42,530 bases of DNA, from NCBI GenBank assembly GCA_026421245.1, contig JAPKDJ010000031.1, forward strand, positions 1-42,530. Direction: 5' to 3'. Position numbers and translations under genes: made by a program. This DNA is from Akkermansiaceae bacterium (lineage in GTDB: Bacteria; Verrucomicrobiota; Verrucomicrobiia; Verrucomicrobiales; Akkermansiaceae). A model generated the notes under the pieces. It saw nothing but the letters and a program-made list of their open reading frames with translations, did not search any database and was not told the DNA's origin. Positions 33,301-40,519 of the stretch are shown piece after piece (the first letter of the stretch is position 1; each line of letters opens with the position of its first letter).

Positions 33301-33688
33301 CCTGATTGGCGAGAGTTTGGAAGGCGAGTTGATGGTAGGCAGCGGCGAGAGCGGAGGCAATACCGTCGCACGGGCCGTCTTTTTTTTGAATCTCAAGGAA
33401 GGTGTCGATGGCCTCCTCGAAGTGGCGGCAGAGAAGATCTTCGTAGCCTGCAAAGGGAATGGAGCCGGTGGCTTCTGTTGGGAGTTTTCCAGGGAGGTGG
33501 AAGCGGTAGATTGCTTGCAGGAAAAAAATGGCGCGGACGCGGTGATAAAGGTTATCGGATTCGCGGCGGAAGGAATCGAGCTCGGCGCATTCTGCAAGGA
33601 GAGCGGCCGTGTCCATGGGGACGCAGGCTTCCGCGAGGGAGCGGTCGCGGGTGGCGGAATCATCCGCGGTGATCAGGGAGATAAGCAT
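30374..33688 (-). CDS. GHMP kinase / UDPGP-type pyrophosphorylase fusion
   Basis: This 1104-residue protein contains two enzyme halves. Residues 170-560 form a GHMP sugar kinase of the fucokinase type: motif 1 PVRMDLTHSAWSD (176-188), motif 2 KGSRLAVSTNLLAAL (310-324), GGSGGGWQDSGGIWPGIKL (361-379) and motif 3 MLGGMSGGGMGF (522-533). Residues 650-1104 resemble UDP-sugar pyrophosphorylases: LAAGAGSRWTQGAG (735-748), Lys751, HPVGHFYE, and LHNIDTLGADVD (916-927). Together they would phosphorylate a free sugar at C1 and activate it as NDP-sugar. The known bifunctional FKP has pyrophosphorylase first and kinase second; here the order is reversed. The first 170 residues are helical and unassigned. 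The substrate is unknown, fucose or a similar sugar being an inference. Start follows the GalU-like stop by 14 bases. Confidence 0.8.
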   Translation of the reverse strand: MLISLITADDSATRDRSLAEACVPMDTAALLAECAELDSFRRESDNLYHRVRAIFFLQAIYRFHLPGKLPTEATGSIPFAGYEDLLCRHFEEAIDTFLEIQKKDGPCDGIASALAAAYHQLAFQTLANQVRRSVRTVRGNQWMFRMGHPTDHPLRIRPELLQQDDHLYPVLCERTPVRMDLTHSAWSDIFFLGMDFPQGARVVNVSVDLAVHGRDDKPKPPVEAYFRIIDQPVLRLTSIDLRASAKITSLADVFDFGKDHLGLLKAAVIASGIIPPGIEGSGKSLADLLARLAGPGRGIEIISSVNDIPKGSRLAVSTNLLAALISACMRATGQTQSLTGELTESERRIVLARAILGEWIGGSGGGWQDSGGIWPGIKLIEGEIAGEADPEYGISKGRLMPKHKVFSQEEIPDSARQALTDSLILVHGGMAQNVGPILEMVTEKYLLRSSAEWKARQDALGLLDQIIAALSKGDIRTLGRLTTENFRGPLQTIIPWATNHFTETLIARVSEKFGDDFWGFWMLGGMSGGGMGFIVDPSRKQEALNIIHEIMLQTKRELENALPFAMDPVVYDFDINPHGTFGALHRGEAALLPPSYYHLSLGGSLRTPPSDLSPTARAELDQFARACRTNPAFSSSVEALFDSLIPRAQEDSEEIRPLGELLKKNGFDRAQHEEIHKDLVEGRIGLAQNRLPANTTIKDVNTEDITDFTTTSPISANLGLGEKALANGEVGVISLAAGAGSRWTQGAGVCKALHPFVRLGGRHRTFVETHLGKSRKRGNEAGTTIPHLFTTSYLTHQPTRDFLDTVKDYNYPGPLHLSPGRSVGLRMVPTVRDLRFAWEEMPQQVLDEQQQKMRDSVRTALISWARGAGEASDYTDNLPLQCLHPVGHFYEVPNLLLNGTLADLLTERPQLKTLMLHNIDTLGADVDPALLGHHLASNAGLTFEVITRRLEDRGGGLASINGRPRLLEGLAMPREEDEFSLSYYNSMTTWIDVDKLLDLFDLTRHDILARNQEKITEAIRSVASRLPTYITLKEVKKRWGHGQEDVFPVLQFEKLWGDLTTLSEIESKFIVVPRSRGQQLKDPAQLDAWLRDGSSDHIESLCEW

Positions 33689-33702
33689 CGGGATGAGGGG
33701 GG

Positions 33703-34539
33703 TTATCGACGGGTGGCGGCGATGAGTTCGATCATGGCTCCCATCACTTCGTCCCGGCCTTTGCCGGAAAGAGCCATGCCCAGTTGTGCGCGAAGAAGTC
33801 CGTAGGGTTCCTCGATGTTGAAACGAAGGCCTTCGATCTCACAGGCGAGGTATTTTTCGCTGCGGGCGGTTGCTGCGAGGCTGGGGGTGAGGGGAAGATT
33901 GCCATCGCCCGAGAAGGCTTTTTCGAGGTGTTTCATGACCCTGGGTGTGAGGACGTGCATGCCAAAGAGGCAGAGGTAATTTCCGGAGCGGAGACCGGGA
34001 ACGATGAGCTCCTGTTCCGCGACCGTGGGAGTGGGTTTTTCGAGGATGTTGGAGACTTCATAGAGTCCGTGATGGCCTCCAACCGGAGAACCACCAATCG
34101 TTCCGTAAAAGGGGAGTTTGCTTTCATGGGTGGGTTGGACGGCGGAAACGGGGCCGTCGGCCTGTTCGGTAACGGCGAGAAGTTGACCGAGGCAGGATCT
34201 CTCGGCAAAGGAGAGATAGAGGTGATCATTCATCATGAGAAGGAAGGGGTCGTTCCCGGTAAATTCTTTTGCGCAAAGGACCGCATGGCCATACCCAAGA
34301 GGTTGGCTTTGCTCGATGAAAGTGACCTTTTCGAGGTGATCTGCCACAGCCGAGGAGAAGTCACCTTCGGTGCCGGGAGCGATGATGATCGCGGCAGCGT
34401 CGATCCCGTTTGCGAAGATTTCATCGAGCAGAAAGCCTGCGATGGTTTTGGTTTTGCCCGTGGGGCTCACGAGTGTCTGAAGGGGGAGGTGCTGCTGGTG
34501 GAGGCCGGCTGCGGTGATGACCGCTTTCTTAATCTTCAT
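33703..34539 (-). CDS. GalU-like sugar nucleotidyltransferase with altered signature
   Basis: This 278-residue protein is a NTP_transferase-fold protein, first in the operon. The N-terminus KAVITAAGLHQQHLPLQTLV aligns with the KAVIPAAGLGTRFLP of GalU/RfbA, but the GTR triplet is replaced by HQQ, so the triphosphate-binding Arg is missing. Later motifs fit: IEQSQPLGYGHAVLCAKEF, the metal-binding MMNDHLYLS, ILEKPTPTVAEQ and SGNYLCLFGMHVLTPRVM. It may work on another donor, or be a regulatory partner of the downstream kinase-pyrophosphorylase. Length is slightly short of GalU. Confidence 0.75.
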   Translation of the reverse strand: MKIKKAVITAAGLHQQHLPLQTLVSPTGKTKTIAGFLLDEIFANGIDAAAIIIAPGTEGDFSSAVADHLEKVTFIEQSQPLGYGHAVLCAKEFTGNDPFLLMMNDHLYLSFAERSCLGQLLAVTEQADGPVSAVQPTHESKLPFYGTIGGSPVGGHHGLYEVSNILEKPTPTVAEQELIVPGLRSGNYLCLFGMHVLTPRVMKHLEKAFSGDGNLPLTPSLAATARSEKYLACEIEGLRFNIEEPYGLLRAQLGMALSGKGRDEVMGAMIELIAATRR

Positions 34540-34850
34540 GGAGTGTTAAGGGGGATAAGGAAAAGGCCCCTGAATGACAAGGCGGAAGGGGAGGCAATGG
34601 GGGAAGGTGATTCATACGAGTGCGAGGCCTCAAAAATCCTCATCGAGGTTTCTTTGAATAAGAAAAACAAACAACTCATATGTGATCGTTGATGACGAAT
34701 TGCTTAAAACTAGGGCTTGTCTCCCTTGCGATAGCTACCCCCTCAACGATCCCTCAACCGTTCAACTTCAAAAGTAAATTTCTAGCAGATTTAGAGATCT
34801 GGCACCTTGGGCTATCGCTCTGCCTAATAGTGAGGTAATATAATAGGACA
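34540..34850. other. divergent intergenic region
   Basis: These 311 bases separate the minus-strand sugar-nucleotide operon from the plus-strand giant gene. The right half is AT-rich, unlike the DNA that follows, and should hold both promoters. TTGAAT near 34653 followed 17 bases later by CATATG is a possible plus-strand -35/-10 pair, but this is weak. No gene or repeat is visible. Confidence 0.3.
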
Positions 34851-37800
34851 ATGATTCTCCGAAATTCGCCCCTCTCGGCTGCGCTTGCCCTGTGCTGTCT
34901 CAGTTTTTTGAGTGTTCCTGCTTCGGCGTCACCAGACGGTGTCGTGGTATTCAACGAGGTCCAGTACAATCCTCCAGGGGCTGGTGAGGACGGGGAATGG
35001 ATCGAGTTGTTCAACCAGATGGGGATCATCACCGACATCTCAGGGTGGCGGATCGAAGGCATCGGTTACACCTTTCCCAGCGGGACTCTTGTTCAGCCCC
35101 GTAGCTATGTCGTGATTGCCAAGACTCCTGGAGCTGGCGAGTTCGGTCCGTTCACAGGGGGCATCGACAATGGTGGTGAGCGTTTGAGACTCTACAATCA
35201 GGGCGAGCGACTCATGGACGAACTTGATTTCGCCGATGACGATCGCTGGCCCGCCGCCGCTGACGGATCAGGGGCGACACTCGCAAAGCGCAAGCCATAC
35301 ACTGCTAGCGGGCGATCGGATCGATGGACCAACTCGAATGAAATCGCCGGCACGCGTGGAACGACCAACTTCCCTAATACGGGTGGGCCACCTCCGCCGA
35401 CGGTCGTCGGGCTGCTCGTCCTCGACGATGTGTGGCGATACAAGGATACGCCAGCTGATCCGGGGGCGGATTGGGCGGCGAGCGCGCATCCGGTTGGTGG
35501 CGAATGGAAATCTGGGGCAGGTGGGATCGGTTTCGAGAGTGGAGCAACGATCCCGCTGGGAACGGCCTTGGATCACCCGAACGCCAACCCCACCTACGTG
35601 CTCACCTATCACTACGAGCGCGAGTTCGACCTCAGCGGGGCGCAACTGCTGGGATTGGAATCGCTTAAGCTCCGCCACGGATTTGATGATGGCGCGGTGG
35701 TTTATCTAAATGGCGCCGAGGTGTTGCGCGTGAACATGCCTGCCGGTGTGGTCGACGCAAACACGCTGGCGCTCAGAGGGGCGGAAGTCGACGAACTGTC
35801 TGCCGATACGACATTACCGATCGGTTCTCTGGTATCGGGAAGTAACCGGATTTCGGTCGAGGTTCACCAAGAATCTTTCGGTAGCAGCGATACCCTGTTC
35901 GGGTTGGAACTGGACGCGGAGATTGCCGGAGTAGCTCCTGGTTCGGCACCCGTGCTCGTGCTCAATGAATTACCGGCAGCGACAGAGGCGATTTTTTGGG
36001 TGGAGTTGCTCAACGCTTGCCCGACGAGCATCGACCTTGAGGGAATCACTATCTCTGCCGGTGCGGATCGGTTGCGCGAGTATCAGTTGCCGGCTGGGCA
36101 ACTGGCCCCCGGTGCTCTGCTCGTGATCGATGAGACGACCCTCGGCTTCCGCCCCGCTAACAGCGAAAAGCTTTTCCTCTACGATGCCGCTAGGACGGTA
36201 GTTCTCGACGGTCGTCAGGTAACCGGCAGGCTGCGTGGTCGTGCCGAAAGTAAAGGGGACGCCTGGCTCTACCCAGTGGCCGCCACCGCGGGTGCGGCAA
36301 ACGCTTTTGTATTCAACGACGACATCGTGATCAGCGAACTCGCCTACAGCCCGCCGGGGCTTGGTGGTACCCCGGGAGTGCCGCCGACATTTGATGTGAC
36401 ATCGCTGGTAGCCATGGGGGACACCTGGCGCTACAATGACGCTGATGCTAATCTTCCCGCCACCTGGGCCACGGCAATCCACCCGGCCGGTGGCGATTGG
36501 CAAGAGAGGGTGGGGCCAATTGGTATGGAGAGAAGCACGTTGCCAGCGCCACTGTCGACGGTGCTTGGCGGCTACTCTTCAGCGACGGTGACCTATTATT
36601 TCGAGACCGATTTCACGGTTTCGAGCCAGGTGTTCAATTCTGCAGATTCGCTAGAGCTCACCCACCAGATTGATGACGGTGCGGTGTTCTACCTCAACGG
36701 GGTGCGTGTCGGCGAATTCAACATGACCGCTGGGGTGGTGGGTCCAGAAACGCTCGCCAGCCCGAGCGTGGGCAATGCGCGGATCGGCACCCTACAACTT
36801 CCATCGGAGCAGCTCGTGCTCGGATCAAACCGGCTCTCGGTAGAGGTTCACCAGAGCAGCACTGGAAGCAGTGACATCGTCTTCGGCGTCGGGCTCGACG
36901 CGCACGTGCAGATTTCCCCTGGCGTTCCGGCGCTTCCGTTCCGCAATTCCGACAACCAGTGGATCGAGATTGCCAACCGGGGCGCAGGTGCCATCGATCT
37001 TGGTGGCTGGGACTTCGACCGTGGGATCGCATTCAATTTCCCTGCAGGCACGATACTTGCATCGGGGGAACACGCTTGCGTTGCGCGTGATTCGGCTCTC
37101 TTTACCGCCGCGTTTCCCGGTGCCCGACTTCTCGGTGAATTCTCTGGCTCTCTGTCACGGACCAGCGAATCTATCCTGCTGATTGATGCCTACCGCAACC
37201 CGGTGGACGAACTCAGATACTTCGACGGAGGGCGCTGGCCTAAGGCTGCTGATGGCGGTGGTTCGACTTTGGAGTTGCGCGATTTGAACGCGGACAACGG
37301 CGATGCGGTGGCGTGGGCAGCGAGCGACGAGTCCAGCCGAACGGAGTGGAAGACTTACACTTATCGAGAGAGGGCAGCGAGTAGTCGTGGGCCGGACAAT
37401 CAATGGCGCGAGTTCAATATGGGACTGCTTTCCGATGGCGAAATGCTGATCGATGACATCAGCGTGATCGAAAACCCCGACGGCAATGCGGTGCAGAAGC
37501 TGAGCGACACGACCTTCAACAATGCCGCCGCCTGGAAACTTGTTGGCACTCATCGACATGGAGAAATCATCGATGATCCGGACACCCCGGGAAATAAGGT
37601 TTTGCGGATCGTTGCCACGGGCGCGACCGAGCACATGCACAACCAGATTTTCACGAAACTCTCCTCGGGCATCTCAAATGGCACCGAGTATGAAATTTCG
37701 TTCCGCGCCCGCTGGGTTTCGGGGTCTCGACAGCTGCACACGCGGCTTTATTTTAACCGCTGTGCCAATGTGAACCTTATCGATCGTCCCCAAGATGTCG

Positions 37801-40409
37801 GCACTCCATCTGCTCCTAACTCGGGTGCTGAGGTGAACATCGGGCCAACCTACTCGGGGATGAAGCACTCTCCGGCGGTGCCCTCGGTGGGCGAGCCCAC
37901 CATTGTTTCGGTCGTGGCAAACGACCCGGACGGCATTTCTAGCCTCACCTTATTCTACTCGGTCAACGGTGGGGCATTTCAGACGGTTGGAATGGGTGGC
38001 GGCGCGGGTGGATTATACAGCGGACAGGTTCCCGGGCAGTCAGCCGGGGCACGCGTCCAGTTTTACCTGACTGGTGCCGACTCGACCGGAGCAATGCAGA
38101 CATTTCCTCAAGCGGGGCCGGACTCGCGTGCCATGTTTCAAGTAGACGACGGTCGGGCGGCCACCAACGGCTGGCAAAATTTCCGCATCATCATGACTGC
38201 GGCGGACTCCAGTTTCCAGCACAAGTCGATCGAAGTGATGAGCAATGACCGTCTCGGTGCCACGATCATCGACCGTGAGGGAGACATCTACTACGGCTGC
38301 GGTGTGCGATTGAAAAGTAGTCAGCGTGGACGCGCCAATCTCAACCGCGTCGGCTACAGCGTGCGTTTCCCATCGGATGGGCTCTATCGCGGCGCGCTCG
38401 ACTCGGTGGCGATAGACCGATCGGAAAGCCAGAGGCCGGGGCAACGGGAATTGCTCTTCGACATCATGATTGCCAATTCCGGCGGCGTCATCAGCCGCTA
38501 CTATGACTTCGTCAAAGTCCTCTCCCCGAATTCATCACTGACTGGCGGAGGACTCTTGCAGATGGCGCGCTACGGTGACGTCTTCCTCGATTCGCAGTTT
38601 GAAAACGGCGGAGACGGACAGCTTTACGAATACGAACTCATTTATTATCCGACAAGTGAGGATGGCAACGGTTTCAAGCGTCCACAACCCGACAGTGTGA
38701 CCGGATCGAGCGTCTCGAATGCTAGTGACGATCCAGAACTTTATCGCTGGTTCTTTCTCAACAAGAACAACCGCGAGGCCGACAACTTCGCGCCGATTAT
38801 GGCCTACAATAAACACTTCAGTAAATCGGGAGACTCCTTCGACGCTGGACTCGAGAATATCGTCGATGTCGATAGCTGGTTCCGCGGCATGGCCTATGCC
38901 GTTCTGAGCGGGGCGGGGGACAACGCTGGGTCGGGTAGCCAGCACAACGGGATGTACTACGCGCGCCCCGACGGCCGCGTGATGTTCCTCCCGCATGACA
39001 TGGACTTTGGTGCTGCCGGGGGAAATCCCACCGCGTCGATCTTTGCCAACAGCGAATGCCGCAAGCTGGCAAACTCGAACTCGACGCCTGGCAACGCACA
39101 GCGCCGGCGCATCTACTTCGGCATCCTCCACGACATTGTCACAACGACGTGGAACAGCGCTTACATGTCGGACTTCACCACCCACCTGGCATCGCTCGAC
39201 CCGAGTCAGAACTGGGCTGGCAAGCTCAACTCTTTTGATCAACGCCGCAACTACGTGCTCACCCAGATCAATAACTCTATCGCCCCCATCGATTTTTCGC
39301 TCACCACGTCCTCGCCACTGACGGTCGCATCGAGCACGGCAACGGTCTCTGGCGAAGGGTGGGTAAACGTGCGGGAGATCCGCCTGACCGGCGGTGCTGA
39401 TCCGCTGGCGGTGGAATGGACTGACGGCGGTTCCTGGACGGTGAACATCCCGGTGGCTCCCGGCTCACACACCTACACGATCGAGGCATATGATTTCTCC
39501 GGGGTGCTCATCGACACCGATACGATCACGGTCGATAACACCGGCACTGTCGAACCGGCCTCTGCCTTGAATCTCGCCGTCTCCGAGTTGATGTACCATC
39601 CATCCGCCCCGACAGCGGGCGAAGTGACCGCCGGGTTCACCGATGGGGATCTCTTCGAATTCATCGAGCTGGCTAATATCGGTCTCTTCGATATCGATCT
39701 GAGCGGTGTGAGCTTCACTGCTGGTCTCAACCACGAGTTTCCTGCAGCGACGATTCCCGTCGGTGCGCGCGTTGTTCTTGCCCGCAATCGTGCTGCCTTC
39801 CAGTCACGCCATCCAGGGGCGAGCGCATTCTTGCTCCCGGGCGAATACGGGACCGGTGACACGAACAAGCTCGCCAATGGCGGCGAACAGGTTGTGATTG
39901 AAGATGCCCTGGGAGGCGATATCCGTCGCTTCACCTACGGCGACCAACTCCCTTGGCCAAATGCCTCTGACGGCGTCGGAGCGAGTCTGGTGTTGATCGC
40001 GCCCGACACGAATCCTGACCACGCCCTCCCGGAAAATTGGCGGCCCAGCGCGGCTCCCGGCGGTAACCCGGGCTCTTCAGACGCAAGGGCCTTCGTTGGC
40101 GATCCGAATGCTGATCTCGACAACAACGGCGTCCCCGACCTCGTCGATCACGCCTTGATTGGCGATGGTCTGCTGATCCTTACAACGGACGGTTTCGAGT
40201 ACAATCGTGACCTGGCTGCAGACGACGTATTTGTCGGGTTTCAAGTCTCAACTGACTTGTCAACTTGGACGGATGGCTCCGGGCTCTTCTCGGAGCTGGA
40301 GCCGATCTATCTCGGCGGGGCGGGGCAGCGAGTACGATATGAAGCCCGGAGCGCGGGGCTGCCCGCAGAGCGCTTTTTCATCAGGCTTCAGGTGACCCTG
40401 ACCGAGTAA
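34851..40409 (+). CDS. giant secreted lamin-tail / CotH-like protein
   Basis: This 1852-residue protein starts with a signal peptide (MILRNSPLSAALALCCLSFL, cleavage after ASA near 26). By eye: lamin-tail domain 1 at 32-140; beta-sandwich module A at 187-360; a divergent lamin-tail-like stretch 363-475; lamin-tail domain 3 begins at 492 (VISELAYSPPG), is interrupted by beta-sandwich module B (513-688), and resumes at about 698 (NQWIEIANRG); a carbohydrate-binding-like region 880-965; an Ig-like region 1000-1090; a CotH-kinase-like domain about 1105-1480 with FLPHDMDFGA near 1380; another Ig-like part; lamin-tail domain 4 at 1573-1730; a DPNADLDNNGVPDLVDH calcium-type stretch near 1750. The likely location is the cell surface. 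Substrate and kinase activity are untested inference. Confidence 0.9.
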   Translation: MILRNSPLSAALALCCLSFLSVPASASPDGVVVFNEVQYNPPGAGEDGEWIELFNQMGIITDISGWRIEGIGYTFPSGTLVQPRSYVVIAKTPGAGEFGPFTGGIDNGGERLRLYNQGERLMDELDFADDDRWPAAADGSGATLAKRKPYTASGRSDRWTNSNEIAGTRGTTNFPNTGGPPPPTVVGLLVLDDVWRYKDTPADPGADWAASAHPVGGEWKSGAGGIGFESGATIPLGTALDHPNANPTYVLTYHYEREFDLSGAQLLGLESLKLRHGFDDGAVVYLNGAEVLRVNMPAGVVDANTLALRGAEVDELSADTTLPIGSLVSGSNRISVEVHQESFGSSDTLFGLELDAEIAGVAPGSAPVLVLNELPAATEAIFWVELLNACPTSIDLEGITISAGADRLREYQLPAGQLAPGALLVIDETTLGFRPANSEKLFLYDAARTVVLDGRQVTGRLRGRAESKGDAWLYPVAATAGAANAFVFNDDIVISELAYSPPGLGGTPGVPPTFDVTSLVAMGDTWRYNDADANLPATWATAIHPAGGDWQERVGPIGMERSTLPAPLSTVLGGYSSATVTYYFETDFTVSSQVFNSADSLELTHQIDDGAVFYLNGVRVGEFNMTAGVVGPETLASPSVGNARIGTLQLPSEQLVLGSNRLSVEVHQSSTGSSDIVFGVGLDAHVQISPGVPALPFRNSDNQWIEIANRGAGAIDLGGWDFDRGIAFNFPAGTILASGEHACVARDSALFTAAFPGARLLGEFSGSLSRTSESILLIDAYRNPVDELRYFDGGRWPKAADGGGSTLELRDLNADNGDAVAWAASDESSRTEWKTYTYRERAASSRGPDNQWREFNMGLLSDGEMLIDDISVIENPDGNAVQKLSDTTFNNAAAWKLVGTHRHGEIIDDPDTPGNKVLRIVATGATEHMHNQIFTKLSSGISNGTEYEISFRARWVSGSRQLHTRLYFNRCANVNLIDRPQDVGTPSAPNSGAEVNIGPTYSGMKHSPAVPSVGEPTIVSVVANDPDGISSLTLFYSVNGGAFQTVGMGGGAGGLYSGQVPGQSAGARVQFYLTGADSTGAMQTFPQAGPDSRAMFQVDDGRAATNGWQNFRIIMTAADSSFQHKSIEVMSNDRLGATIIDREGDIYYGCGVRLKSSQRGRANLNRVGYSVRFPSDGLYRGALDSVAIDRSESQRPGQRELLFDIMIANSGGVISRYYDFVKVLSPNSSLTGGGLLQMARYGDVFLDSQFENGGDGQLYEYELIYYPTSEDGNGFKRPQPDSVTGSSVSNASDDPELYRWFFLNKNNREADNFAPIMAYNKHFSKSGDSFDAGLENIVDVDSWFRGMAYAVLSGAGDNAGSGSQHNGMYYARPDGRVMFLPHDMDFGAAGGNPTASIFANSECRKLANSNSTPGNAQRRRIYFGILHDIVTTTWNSAYMSDFTTHLASLDPSQNWAGKLNSFDQRRNYVLTQINNSIAPIDFSLTTSSPLTVASSTATVSGEGWVNVREIRLTGGADPLAVEWTDGGSWTVNIPVAPGSHTYTIEAYDFSGVLIDTDTITVDNTGTVEPASALNLAVSELMYHPSAPTAGEVTAGFTDGDLFEFIELANIGLFDIDLSGVSFTAGLNHEFPAATIPVGARVVLARNRAAFQSRHPGASAFLLPGEYGTGDTNKLANGGEQVVIEDALGGDIRRFTYGDQLPWPNASDGVGASLVLIAPDTNPDHALPENWRPSAAPGGNPGSSDARAFVGDPNADLDNNGVPDLVDHALIGDGLLILTTDGFEYNRDLAADDVFVGFQVSTDLSTWTDGSGLFSELEPIYLGGAGQRVRYEARSAGLPAERFFIRLQVTLTE
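35409..35931 (+). repeat. internal repeat copy A (beta-sandwich module)
   Basis: This segment of the giant gene encodes module A. It begins LDDVWRYKDTPADPGADWAA and contains LRHGFDDGAVVYLNGAEVLR, MPAGVVD and SGSNRISVEVHQESFGSSDT. The same order of motifs recurs in copy B. The match is at protein level. Confidence 0.8.
36391..36915 (+). repeat. internal repeat copy B (beta-sandwich module inside a lamin-tail domain)
   Basis: Copy B begins MGDTWRYNDADANLPATWAT and contains LTHQIDDGAVFYLNGVRVGE, MTAGVVG and LGSNRLSVEVHQSSTGSSDI. It lies between the first strand and the NQWIEIANRG strand of a lamin-tail domain, so it appears inserted into that fold. Confidence 0.8.
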
Positions 40410-40519
40410 ATACAGAGGCTGACCGTTCTACAAATGATGAACCAGGTAGAAGCTGGTGAGCGAGCTTGAAAACTTTCAATGGTACGCGATTTCTGACAAG
40501 ATTCCGCGAGCGCGAGCCC

